Positions 1-7,211 of a stretch of 11,571 bases of DNA are shown in pieces. The notes beneath the pieces are model-generated. The model ran no database searches. It was not told where the DNA came from and saw nothing but the letters and a program-made list of their open reading frames with translations. The position numbers were made by a program, and so were the translations under genes. Every line of letters begins with the position of its first letter. Within the stretch, counting starts at the first letter, position 1. This DNA is from an uncultured Muribaculaceae bacterium. Lineage in GTDB: Bacteria > Bacteroidota > Bacteroidia > Bacteroidales > Muribaculaceae. The stretch covers positions 1-11,571 of the forward strand of contig CAJUKE010000041.1 of the NCBI GenBank assembly GCA_910587075.1, in the 5' to 3' direction.

Positions 1-94
1 TGGACAAAAGCCTTGCGGCGGAGGGGCTTCGCTTTCTTCGCTCGGCTTCCGCCTCGCGCACCAGAGGACGGGGGAGGGGGGAGTGAAGGAGGGG
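1..94. other. Trailing region after the last fimbrial gene
   Basis: This stretch follows the stop codon of the last gene in the direction of transcription. It is GC-rich and very G-rich on the plus strand from about position 70. No coding sequence is convincing here. The only structure seen is a weak hairpin at 17-53, listed separately. Confidence 0.5.
17..53 (-). terminator. Weak candidate terminator hairpin at the end of the operon
   Basis: Positions 46-53 (minus strand GGCGGAAG) can pair with 17-24 (minus strand CCTCCGCC), giving 8 bp with one G-T wobble and a 21-nt loop. A short run of four T follows about 9 nt further on the minus strand. An overlapping 5-bp stem (AAGCC/GGCTT) ends directly at that T run. 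The location 42 nt past the last stop codon suits an operon terminator, but the long loop and short T tract make it weak. Confidence 0.3.
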
Positions 95-1315
95 TTAACG
101 GGGAGGGAGGTCGGGGTCGGGGAGGGGGTCGGTGTCGGGGAGGGTGTCCCAGCCGAATTCGGGGTGGAGGTCGACGGCGACGTAGGGGAGGACGCGGACC
201 TCGGTTACGATTTTGGTCTGGTGGATTTCGAGGCGTATGCTGACGTGGGTGTTGCGGAAGAGTGCCCTGAGGTTGGGGAAGGGCATGGAGGTGAAGGTTT
301 TGAGGCCCCCCTGGGAGGAATGGAAGGTGATGTCGTAGGTGTAGCGCTGTTCATGGCCGTCGGCGGCGCCGTTGCCGAATGAGGAGTCGGCGATGAGGCC
401 GGAGCGGCTTTCGGCGAAGTAGTGGGCGGGGAGCTCGGCGGTGCCTCCGCGGGGTATCTCTATCGGGGCGAAGTCGAAGGGGCGGGGTGAGTGCGCTGCG
501 GCTTCGGGCACGCCGTAGAGCATGATCCAGCCGCGGCTGTCGGCCAGGAGCTCGTTGTCGGGATCGGCCTGCGACTCATCGACTGCCAGGCGGAGCCAGT
601 CGCTCCAATGGAGCCCGGCGGCGTTGTCGAAGTCGAACCCTTTGAGCCCCTGGGAGTTGACGATATGGCGACCGTCGGAGCCAGTGAAGCGGGGCATGAG
701 GTACTGGCGCGAGGCGAGGGAGCTGACGGCGAAGGAGGCGAGGGTTACCGGCTCGTCGCGGCGGTTTACGACCTCGACGGTGAATTTCGAGGCCACGCGC
801 ACGATGTTGAGGTTCGCGTCGGCTCGCTCGCCGGGGAGGAGGCGGGCGGCGTCGACCCCGCGGGAGTCGGTCATCGCGATGGGGAGGGTGGGGTCGAAGT
901 CGTACTCGTAGGCTTCGAGGGCCTCGGCCAGTCCGCGGGAACCGGCGGGGTATGAGTCGAAGGGGAAACGGGTCGAGGAGGGGTTGGCGATGGCGTAGAC
1001 GGTTTTGTCCTCGGAGGGGGCGAGGCGGAACACGCCGAGGTATTCGGCGGGGGCGTCGTCGCCGAAGTCGGCGAGGTAGTTGACCTCGACTTCGCCGTCG
1101 GGGCGGAGCACGATGACGCGCAACTGCCGCATTGCCTCGACCGAGAAGGGCTCGGGAGCGCGGGAAACGGCGTCGGCAATGGCCACGCGGAGCGCCAGCA
1201 CGGCCTCGCCCCCCTCGGGGTCCGAGGGGATGGCGGGAGCGTCGGGGGCGCTATCGCCGGAGCAGGCGGTTAGCGCGAGAGCCAGCGGTATGAGGTAATG
1301 TCGGAGAGCTTTCAA
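95..1315 (-). CDS. Minor fimbrial subunit B, lipoprotein (type V pilus, Mfa-like)
   Basis: This is a 406-residue exported lipoprotein, inferred to be a minor or tip-associated subunit of the type V pilus. The signal peptide ends in a lipobox (LTAC, Cys18). Arg52 (VSR/AP) precedes the first predicted strand (RQLRVIVL) and could be the maturation cut. It is a clear paralogue of the 388-residue gene at 4539-5705. Shared blocks include ELAD/YLAD-type residues near 80-84, LHWSDWLRL..ESQAD at 235-251, RGWI..Y at 261-267 and FPNL.ALFRNTHV at 346-358. The tail (390-406) is rich in Asp-Pro. The start must be TTG at 1315: an in-frame TAA lies at 1333-1331 and the next ATG (residue 62) would remove the signal peptide. 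It begins 38 nt after the stop of the 1060-residue gene, so it is probably co-transcribed. The family assignment rests on context and paralogy; the exact role is inferred. Confidence 0.75.
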   Translation of the reverse strand: MKALRHYLIPLALALTACSGDSAPDAPAIPSDPEGGEAVLALRVAIADAVSRAPEPFSVEAMRQLRVIVLRPDGEVEVNYLADFGDDAPAEYLGVFRLAPSEDKTVYAIANPSSTRFPFDSYPAGSRGLAEALEAYEYDFDPTLPIAMTDSRGVDAARLLPGERADANLNIVRVASKFTVEVVNRRDEPVTLASFAVSSLASRQYLMPRFTGSDGRHIVNSQGLKGFDFDNAAGLHWSDWLRLAVDESQADPDNELLADSRGWIMLYGVPEAAAHSPRPFDFAPIEIPRGGTAELPAHYFAESRSGLIADSSFGNGAADGHEQRYTYDITFHSSQGGLKTFTSMPFPNLRALFRNTHVSIRLEIHQTKIVTEVRVLPYVAVDLHPEFGWDTLPDTDPLPDPDLPPR

Positions 1316-1353
1316 TATATTCGGAGAGAGTTAATTGACTGGTTGAATTTCGG

Positions 1354-4300
1354 TTATTGCACGTCCTCGACGCATCGGATGAAGCAGGCCGAGGTGTTGG
1401 TTTGGTTGTTGGCGTTATCGGGGCTTATCGGCTCATTTCCGCCTACGGAGAAGTCAAACGAAAAGTAGTTGATATCGAGATATGATTTTGATTCGCCAGA
1501 TTCTCCTTTCGCGTTTCGCACGAAGCCCTGCAGCCAATAGGTCGCACCGGGTCGACGGTAGACATCGTTGAACATCGGGCGTAGAAGAACCTGGGTCCTA
1601 TCAGCATAACGCTCACCGCGCCAGGCATATTGCATTGTGCCGGGTGATTGGGTGAAACTATACCAAGTCTGATTATTCGCCCGTCGACCATGGCCGGTGC
1701 TTCCGATAGGGAAGAAGAGGTTATTACCGTTCGTGGTATTGTAAACGAAACAGCCACGCATGCCTTTCGAGCCGTCATCGCCGCGCAAGAACGTATGCGC
1801 TGTTGTCGTCGATTGCTGAACAGAGGTAGCTCCGTCGGCATAAAGAACGCCGTAGCCGAATTCTCTGGAGGTGGAATTTATAAGATTCAGGTAATCAGTT
1901 TGCGATGCTACTCTCGCCTTGATGTTCTTGCCTCGGCCTATGACGTAACTGATTGTCAAATCGGGAAACTTAGGGTTGGCGTTGGCGGTTCCGAACTGCT
2001 TATTGATGGATTTAATGTTTCCCCACGACTTGGAACCGCCACCAGCGAGCGTCAGTGCGGCATCTCCCGGAGCGACCTTATAGCCGTAAGCGGTGTTGTT
2101 GCTTGCGGCGATAGCGTCGTCGAGGTTACCGAATTTGAAGAGTGAACCCTCTTCGGTCGGGGTTATGGCTTCCTTGTCCTTGGAGTACAGATTGAACGTA
2201 TGCCAGCGCACTTTGGCGTCGTTAAGGGTAATCGGGGCGTAACCCTGACGCACGAAGATACGATGGTGGCAGGTGTAATTGTTGTATTCTACAAATATGA
2301 TGCCGCATCGGACCTTGGTGGAGTCAGTGAGCACCCCGTTGGGCTGGTATGTGAACTTGACGGGAGTGTCATGGTCGCCGTGAGCAGTGCCGTTGACAGA
2401 GCCATTGATTTTGACCCAATCCTGGCCTGACTCGACAGAAACGCGCCAAGGCCCCTCAGAGATGAGGTCGGTAAACTGGTCGGAATTTTCAGTTCTACGT
2501 TCCTGGAGCACAACGTCGAATTTCTCGTCGTTGTCGTATCTGCGCCATATACCTTTCGGATTTTCAATACGGCGCACCTGATAGACCGTAAGCGTGTCGC
2601 GGCGCGCCTTTCCGGCATTGTTGGTTATCACCTTGCCTGTGGTCTTGTCGTAAAGGGTTATCTCGACCAAAGCCTTACGCTGGTATGCCTCGTAGGGATT
2701 GTTTCCGGTGTAACCCGATGTTGTGATCATATTCTTCGCACGGGTGAAGAACGGGATGTTGACCACGGTATTGCCGCTGTCATTTAACTCGACCGTGTAT
2801 GGATCGCCATATGCCGTTGAATAGGAGCCGGGTACGAGGTTGGTATATTCCTGTTGGCCTTGACCGGGGTATTTTCCTTGGACGAAAGTGCCTGAAGCAT
2901 TGGTGTAACCCCAGTCCTGTTCAAACCACTCGGGGTTGTTGTAAGTGACGGGTTTATTATTGATTTTATCTCCGTCACCTATGATTTTGGCATCGCGGCT
3001 TCTGAGCGACAAAAATCCGTGCCACGGACCGGGATGTGATTCGGTACCCGGGGTGACGATGTCGATGTCGGCCTCGTCGGGGAACCAGTTGCTTTCAATA
3101 ATCCTGGCCTTGATTTTGACGTTGCCGTAGTCAGAGCCTTTAAGGGTGATGGGGAGCATCACGCTTTGCTTGTAGAGGTAGGATATGAAGTACGGGTCAG
3201 GGAAAACCATATCTTTTTCCTGACGGTACTCGATGTGCCAGTCGGCATCGTTGGCGTTGCCGTTGAACACGAGGGTGAGCTTGTAGTGGAAGTTACGCTC
3301 GGCGTTGTAATCTTCAATGATGTCTTTGCCAAGCATGAAGCGGTATATGATTTTGCCTTCGGAGCCCAAAGTGCGGTAGTAGCCGGTGACTTCGATGTAG
3401 GTGCCGTAGGGTTTGCCGTCCTTGAGGTAGTAGGTGTTGTCGCCGGGGTAGCCGGGGTGGGTGAGGGAGCCGGTGTTGTTAGGGTCCTGGCGCTTGTCCT
3501 CGCCGGAGCCCTGGAGGTTCTCGAAGAAGTAGAGGGCGGGGGTAAGCTCGTCGTGGTATTCGGCGATGTCGAGGCGGTTGTCGTCGTCGTGCTTCTTGCC
3601 GGGGGCGAGGAGGCCGAAGGTTTTGCGTCGGCCGCGGGTCACGGCGGGCCACTGGTGGTAGTCGGCGGCGTCGGAGTACATTATTTTCTCACCCTGGGTT
3701 ACCTGCGAGGCGTCGAAGGGCTCCCCCTCCTTGACGTTGCCGCCGGGGGTGTTGTCGCGGCCGAGGAGGCACGAGGTGGGTATGTCCTTGATTTCGACGG
3801 ACTGGAGGTATATGGTGATGTTCTGGTTGAGGCGCGAGCCGTCGAAGGCAACGGTGACTTTCGACACGGCGCGGCGGAGCCAGCAGAAGAGGGTCTGCTT
3901 GCGGTTGAGGGGCACGGAGGGGGCCTCGAAGCGGTCGTGAATCTCGCCGTCGGTTGTGAAGTAGCCGAGCATGGCGTGGTTGGTGTTGGTGGCCATGGCG
4001 TTACCGGCGTCGGCGCCAGTGTCGACCCAGTTGAGGCGTATGTCGCGGAGGCCGTCGATGGTCTGCACGGCGTCGTTGTACTGGTGGCCCGGCTTGGCGA
4101 CGTCGCCCATATTGGCCAGGGCGTAGATAATGTAGCGGCCGTTTTCGACTCCGGCGAAGCGTACGGTTGCCGAGGGGGTGCGCTGCTCTGCGGATGTGTT
4201 TTTGTCGTTGGGGCGGTCGGTGTTCCCCTCCTGGTCGATGGAAAGGGCTTCGAAGGAGCCGCGGTCGGAGGCGGTGCCGTAGAAGCTGTGGCGGAGCTGG

Positions 4301-4536
4301 CGTGTGGATGGGTCGTAGAGGAGCACGGCGATGTTTTCGACCTGCTTCACGGCGTCGCCCGCTGAGCGGCTGCCGAGGCGTGCCGAGCCGAAGTCCTCGA
4401 AGAATATGGTGGCGTCGACGATTGCCTCACCGTCGACGATGGGGGTTCCGTTGTCATATATCAGCTCGTCCTGACACGCCGGGAGGAGCGCCAGGAGGCA
4501 GAGTGAGAAGATTACGCGTGTGAGAAGATGTTTCAT
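1354..4536 (-). CDS. Large DUF4906-type fimbrial tip lipoprotein, candidate adhesin
   Basis: This is a 1060-residue lipoprotein (lipobox LLPAC, Cys21). Arg57 (GSR/SA) sits just before the first predicted strand (VENIAVLLYD), like a type V pilin maturation site. Residues about 30-450 resemble the DUF4906 proteins of Bacteroidales fimbrial loci, with landmarks RRAVSKV (221-227), YFFENLQG (336-343), YGTYIEV (377-383), YRFMLGKD (398-405) and NDADWHIEY (429-437). Residues about 695-765 look like a BACON-type beta domain (GPWRVSV, DWVKI, then an RCGIIFV strand and an RIFVRQG strand). Residues about 870-1060 resemble FISUMP domains: RVASQTDYLNLI, LFFPIGSTGHGRR (940-952) and the ending CFIRCVED. There is no visible von Willebrand A metal site, so it is unlike P. 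gingivalis Mfa5. The start codon lies 2 nt after the preceding stop, suggesting translational coupling. GC content drops sharply in the C-terminal part. The tip-adhesin role is inferred. Confidence 0.75.
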   Translation of the reverse strand: MKHLLTRVIFSLCLLALLPACQDELIYDNGTPIVDGEAIVDATIFFEDFGSARLGSRSAGDAVKQVENIAVLLYDPSTRQLRHSFYGTASDRGSFEALSIDQEGNTDRPNDKNTSAEQRTPSATVRFAGVENGRYIIYALANMGDVAKPGHQYNDAVQTIDGLRDIRLNWVDTGADAGNAMATNTNHAMLGYFTTDGEIHDRFEAPSVPLNRKQTLFCWLRRAVSKVTVAFDGSRLNQNITIYLQSVEIKDIPTSCLLGRDNTPGGNVKEGEPFDASQVTQGEKIMYSDAADYHQWPAVTRGRRKTFGLLAPGKKHDDDNRLDIAEYHDELTPALYFFENLQGSGEDKRQDPNNTGSLTHPGYPGDNTYYLKDGKPYGTYIEVTGYYRTLGSEGKIIYRFMLGKDIIEDYNAERNFHYKLTLVFNGNANDADWHIEYRQEKDMVFPDPYFISYLYKQSVMLPITLKGSDYGNVKIKARIIESNWFPDEADIDIVTPGTESHPGPWHGFLSLRSRDAKIIGDGDKINNKPVTYNNPEWFEQDWGYTNASGTFVQGKYPGQGQQEYTNLVPGSYSTAYGDPYTVELNDSGNTVVNIPFFTRAKNMITTSGYTGNNPYEAYQRKALVEITLYDKTTGKVITNNAGKARRDTLTVYQVRRIENPKGIWRRYDNDEKFDVVLQERRTENSDQFTDLISEGPWRVSVESGQDWVKINGSVNGTAHGDHDTPVKFTYQPNGVLTDSTKVRCGIIFVEYNNYTCHHRIFVRQGYAPITLNDAKVRWHTFNLYSKDKEAITPTEEGSLFKFGNLDDAIAASNNTAYGYKVAPGDAALTLAGGGSKSWGNIKSINKQFGTANANPKFPDLTISYVIGRGKNIKARVASQTDYLNLINSTSREFGYGVLYADGATSVQQSTTTAHTFLRGDDGSKGMRGCFVYNTTNGNNLFFPIGSTGHGRRANNQTWYSFTQSPGTMQYAWRGERYADRTQVLLRPMFNDVYRRPGATYWLQGFVRNAKGESGESKSYLDINYFSFDFSVGGNEPISPDNANNQTNTSACFIRCVEDVQ

Positions 4537-4538
4537 AG

Positions 4539-5705
4539 TCAGTTGGTTTCCTTTCTGTTAAGTCCGAAAACGGGTTCGAGTACGCACTCGGCGTAGGGAA
4601 TGACTTTGATTATAATCTCGGAACTGAATTCGACGTCGACCAGGACGTGGGTGTTGCGGAAGAGCGCTTCGAGGTTGGGGAAGTCGCGGGTGAGGGTCAC
4701 CTGCTGTTCACCCTGGGTGAGGTGGAAGGTCATCCGATAGGCCTGGGTGCCGTCGGAGGCCGCGGCGTTGCGGCTCTCGTTGAAGTAGAAGGCGGGGGAT
4801 ACCACGGGGAGGTCTTCCTCCTTCATCAGCCTGGGCACTGGGAGCCCGGCGAGGTCGATGGGTCGGGCGCGGTGGGTCGCGGCGGCGGGGAGGTCGTATG
4901 CCTTGATCCAGCCGCGGAGGTTGGTGAGGGTGTAGTCGGCGGGAGGGTATCGGAGGTCGGCCTGCGACTCTTCGGCCACGAGGCGGAGCCATTCGGCCCA
5001 GTGGAGGGGGGTGTCGCCGAAGTTCTTCACGAGGTCGGCGTCGCCGACGCGGGGCATAAGGTACATACCGGAAGCGAGGGCGCTGACTTCGACGGAGTTG
5101 ACACGCACGGTGTCGGAGCGGTAGTTCTTGAATCGGAACTGGAACTTGGTGGCTGCCCTGACGAGGTTGAACACCTTTTCGACACGCTTGCCGCGGTCGG
5201 TCTCGGCGATGTCGAACTCGTATTTGGCCGACGCGGGGAGCGCCTCGGAGGAGCCTTCGTTGGAGAACGAGTAGGCTTCGAGGGCCTTGGCGTCGAAGGG
5301 TTTGAGCGCGGGGGCGAGGGAGGGCCCGGCACCTGCCTCGTTGGCTATGAGGTAGATGGTTTTGTGGCCGGGGGTGGTGCGGAACACTCGGTACACCCCG
5401 GCGCGGGGCTGGTTGGCGTAGTCGGCAAGCTCGTTGTACTCGACGTTGCCTCCGTCGCCCACGAGGATCACCCGGAGGGTGTTGATGAGCTCGCGGGAGG
5501 GCACTGCCCCGGCTGTCTCGGCGTCGGCGCGCTCGATGATGCCGGTGTTTAGCAGCAGGTAGGTGTTGCCGTCGGGGGAGGTGGCGGTGTTGCCGCGGGG
5601 CTCGGCGAAATCATCGCGCGAGGAGCACCCGCACAGGGCCGCGGCTCCCGCCAGCATGACCGGCGCGAGAATCAGCGGGGCGAGTATGTCGCGAAATGAT
5701 TTCAA
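4539..5705 (-). CDS. Minor fimbrial subunit A, lipoprotein (type V pilus, Mfa-like)
   Basis: This is a 388-residue lipoprotein with a signal peptide ending at Cys27 (LCGC). Arg59 (IIER/AD) lies ahead of the first predicted strand (NTLRVILV, 75-82), the usual position for maturation cleavage of type V pilus subunits. It shares LHWAEWLRL..ESQAD (234-250), RGWI (264-267) and FPNLEALFRNTHV (342-354) with the 406-residue protein at 95-1315, and both end near a PY....L.P.FG pattern. FRNTHV followed by alternating hydrophobic residues resembles the last domain of fimbrillin-like proteins. The start is TTG at 5705: an in-frame TAA lies at 5711-5709, and the next ATG (residue 17) would leave too short a signal. 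It follows the anchor gene by 37 nt and ends 2 nt before the tip gene. The minor-subunit role is inferred from family features and context. Confidence 0.78.
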   Translation of the reverse strand: MKSFRDILAPLILAPVMLAGAAALCGCSSRDDFAEPRGNTATSPDGNTYLLLNTGIIERADAETAGAVPSRELINTLRVILVGDGGNVEYNELADYANQPRAGVYRVFRTTPGHKTIYLIANEAGAGPSLAPALKPFDAKALEAYSFSNEGSSEALPASAKYEFDIAETDRGKRVEKVFNLVRAATKFQFRFKNYRSDTVRVNSVEVSALASGMYLMPRVGDADLVKNFGDTPLHWAEWLRLVAEESQADLRYPPADYTLTNLRGWIKAYDLPAAATHRARPIDLAGLPVPRLMKEEDLPVVSPAFYFNESRNAAASDGTQAYRMTFHLTQGEQQVTLTRDFPNLEALFRNTHVLVDVEFSSEIIIKVIPYAECVLEPVFGLNRKETN

Positions 5706-5742
5706 GGTTTATGGTGTTAAGTTATGGTTCGTTTTTTAGGGG

Positions 5743-6900
5743 TCAGCCGATTTCGACGTGGTTGAAGACAGTGCGCCAGGAGAGTATTTTGAGGCTCACG
5801 GCCTGCCAGTTCTTGTTACGGTCGAGGAAGAAGGTGAGGGTGAAGGAGTCCTCGCGGTCGAGGTACTCCTGGTCGCCCATGGGGTAAGGTTTGCCGTGAT
5901 TGTCGTAGAATGTCTCCGTGGCGGCGGCCATGATGGCGTAGTCCACTAAGGGTATGCGGGCCGACACAGAGCCGTCGGGGGCGTAGACGGTGAGGGTTGT
6001 CGGGTGGTCCTTGATCAAGCGGGGTACGGTGAGGTCGGCGATGGCCACTTTCACCGGGGTGAATGCGGGGTCTGAGTCGCCGTCGCGGGAGTCGGCCACG
6101 GTGGTGCGGCCGTTGAGGTCCACGCCCGCCATGCCGAAGCCCTGGCTGTGGGGGTGGAATGTTATTTTCTCGTCGGCGAGGAGCTCGTTGTCGTGGGCCA
6201 TGAGGCCGTTTGATGCCTCGATGGTGTAGGAGAAGTTCTCGGCGTCGATGTCCTGGCCGCCGAGCTGCTGGAGGATCACGCGCACGCGGTTGGTGTCCTT
6301 TTTGAGCTTGGCGACGTAGGTGATTGTCTGGCCGTCGGCCTCCAGGGAGTTCGGGTCGATGATTTCCATGTCGATGGGGTCGAGCGAGAGGGGGTCGACC
6401 ACCATGCCGTGGTAGAGGCTCCAGAGGTCGGCGGAGGAGTGGGCGGCGTCGGCGGCGTCGCGCTCGCGCTCCATGCGGCAGGTGAGGTCGGCCATGGTGG
6501 ATACGCCGGGGGTGAGGGTCGGGAGGATGAACGACTCAGGACGGGTCGGGTCGAGGCGCTCGTTGTCGAGGCCGCACCATGCGATCACGCGGTACTTGCC
6601 GGGGGCCACGCCGTCGAGGTTCATGAGGTATCCGTCGCGGTCGAGCTGCTCGCCGCTCTCCTCGCGCTGCCAGGCGAAGAGTCCGGTTTCGGCGTCGAAG
6701 GCGTAAACCCCGACGGAGTGAACCTGCGAGGTGAACGCGTCGGCGAAGAGCATATTGTGGTCGAAGGCGAACTTCAGGCGGTAGTGTATGTCGCAGTCCC
6801 CCTCCTCGTCGTAGATGGCCGAGTCGCAGGCCCCGAGCAGGGGGGCTACCAGGCAGATGGGGAGGGCTAACCTGAGGTATTTCAGAAGCGTGTTCAACAT
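5743..6900 (-). CDS. FimB/Mfa2 family fimbrial anchor lipoprotein
   Basis: This is a 385-residue homologue of Mfa2/FimB, the subunit that anchors type V pili in the outer membrane and limits their length. The signal peptide ends in LLGAC (Cys25), followed by the family's typical CDS..YDEEGDC opening. Other family landmarks are FADAF (52-56), VGVYAFD (63-69), DLWSLYHG (158-165), NRVRVIL (204-210) and LDRED.FTLTFFLD (347-360). The protein ends SWRTVFNHVEIG, very like the end of the major fimbrillin. No Arg or Lys precedes the first strand after Cys25 until Arg41, which lies inside it, fitting a subunit that keeps its lipid. The reading frame stays open to an upstream ATG at 7032, but that extension would put 44 non-signal residues first and runs through an intergenic repeat. 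ATG at 6900 is therefore chosen. Confidence 0.9.
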   Translation of the reverse strand: MLNTLLKYLRLALPICLVAPLLGACDSAIYDEEGDCDIHYRLKFAFDHNMLFADAFTSQVHSVGVYAFDAETGLFAWQREESGEQLDRDGYLMNLDGVAPGKYRVIAWCGLDNERLDPTRPESFILPTLTPGVSTMADLTCRMERERDAADAAHSSADLWSLYHGMVVDPLSLDPIDMEIIDPNSLEADGQTITYVAKLKKDTNRVRVILQQLGGQDIDAENFSYTIEASNGLMAHDNELLADEKITFHPHSQGFGMAGVDLNGRTTVADSRDGDSDPAFTPVKVAIADLTVPRLIKDHPTTLTVYAPDGSVSARIPLVDYAIMAAATETFYDNHGKPYPMGDQEYLDREDSFTLTFFLDRNKNWQAVSLKILSWRTVFNHVEIG

Positions 6901-6967
6901 AATCGCTGGTTGGGTATATATATCGAGCCTCGGGGATGAGGCGGTTGATTTCGAAGTTAAAAAAAGA

Positions 6968-6999
6968 GGGAGAGGTTGATTATTGGATGGGAGAGGTTG
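6968..6999. promoter_or_regulatory. 11-bp direct repeat, candidate regulator site
   Basis: GGGAGAGGTTG occurs at 6968-6978 and again, identically, at 6989-6999. The copies are 21 bp apart start to start, close to two helical turns. They lie 68-99 bp upstream of the anchor gene start. Tandem sites spaced by whole helical turns are a common arrangement for DNA-binding proteins, but the tract is purine-rich and a function is only inferred. Confidence 0.35.
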
Positions 7000-7005
7000 G
7001 GGTGC

Positions 7006-7030
7006 TTCGGGCTTCGCCCTCACACGGAAC
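7006..7030. repeat. 25-bp direct repeat, copy 1 (downstream of the major pilin gene)
   Basis: This sequence is identical over 25 bp to 9114-9138 and in the same orientation. Its centre is a tiny hairpin, GGGC-TTC-GCCC on the plus strand; the minus strand reads GCGAAGC within it, a sequence known to form unusually stable DNA mini-hairpins. A TTGGGG run precedes both copies at about the same distance. The two copies bracket the major fimbrillin gene. Confidence 0.75.
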
Positions 7031-7076
7031 AAGAGGTCGCGGGGAAGGGCTGGGGTGAAGAGTTAAGGAAAAAGGG

Positions 7077-7117
7077 GAGCGGCGGGGGATGGGGCGGGGC
7101 CTCGGCCCCCGCCGCTC
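7077..7117 (-). terminator. Strong GC hairpin, partial terminator after the major pilin gene
   Basis: Twelve perfect base pairs (GAGCGGCGGGGG at 7077-7088 with its complement at 7106-7117) enclose a 17-nt loop. On the minus strand the stem is followed by CCCC and then TTTTT. The T run starts 4 nt after the stem, so it is not an ideal intrinsic terminator. Its position 95 nt past the fimbrillin stop fits partial termination or protection of the pilin mRNA 3' end. Confidence 0.55.
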
Positions 7118-7125
7118 TTTATGGG

Positions 7126-7143
7126 AACTGTGAAAAAACAGTT
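7126..7143 (-). terminator. Small hairpin with T-rich loop, second of three after the pilin gene
   Basis: AACTGT (7126-7131) pairs perfectly with ACAGTT (7138-7143) around a 6-nt loop that reads TTTTTC on the minus strand. It lies between the other two hairpins. On its own it is weak. On the minus strand its run of T comes 22 nt after the 7161-7183 stem, so it may serve as the U tract of a loose terminator or as part of a stabilising 3' structure. Confidence 0.35.
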
Positions 7144-7160
7144 TCTGAGGGGTTGGGAAC

Positions 7161-7183
7161 CCGGAGCCGACGGGCGGCTCCGG
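7161..7183 (-). terminator. 9-bp hairpin directly downstream of the major pilin gene
   Basis: CCGGAGCCG (7161-7169) pairs perfectly with CGGCTCCGG (7175-7183) around a 5-nt loop. It starts 28 nt after the fimbrillin stop codon. No T tract follows at once, so it is more likely an mRNA-stabilising or processing structure than a complete terminator. Confidence 0.5.
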
Positions 7184-7211
7184 GGGGATCGGTTTCGGGT
7201 TGGGGCGGGGT

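Larger units (their letters stand above)
6901..7211. other. 311-bp regulatory gap between major pilin and anchor genes
   Basis: No gene is supported here. Reading in the transcription direction from the pilin stop, it holds a 9-bp hairpin (7161-7183), a 6-bp hairpin with a T-rich loop (7126-7143), a 12-bp GC hairpin (7077-7117), a copy of a 25-bp repeat (7006-7030), an 11-bp direct repeat (6968-6999) and a small 5-bp hairpin (GCCTC/GAGGC at 6927-6942). A weak match to the Bacteroides -7 element (TAACTTCG against TAnnTTTG, minus strand, about 6959-6952) follows the direct repeat, so the anchor gene may also have its own promoter. The gap is much longer than the others in the operon (2 to 96 nt). 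Confidence 0.7.

Noticed and set aside
42..60. Possible third, degenerate copy of the 25-bp repeat
   Set aside because: It shares the general cttc-gcc-ctc-cac pattern but needs several gaps to align, so it is not a reliable match.
3166..4365. Long plus-strand frame of 399 codons opposite the tip-protein gene
   Set aside because: It is rich in Val, Gly and Glu, has no signal or family motif, and is the expected by-product of GC-rich codons on the minus strand. The same holds for plus-strand frames at 4647-5552, 6409-6870, 7200-8072, 8139-9035 and 10173-10553.
6901..7032. 44-residue N-terminal extension of the Mfa2-like anchor
   Set aside because: It would bury the lipoprotein signal peptide and is translated from the intergenic repeat. 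The internal ATG at 6900 gives a normal signal peptide.
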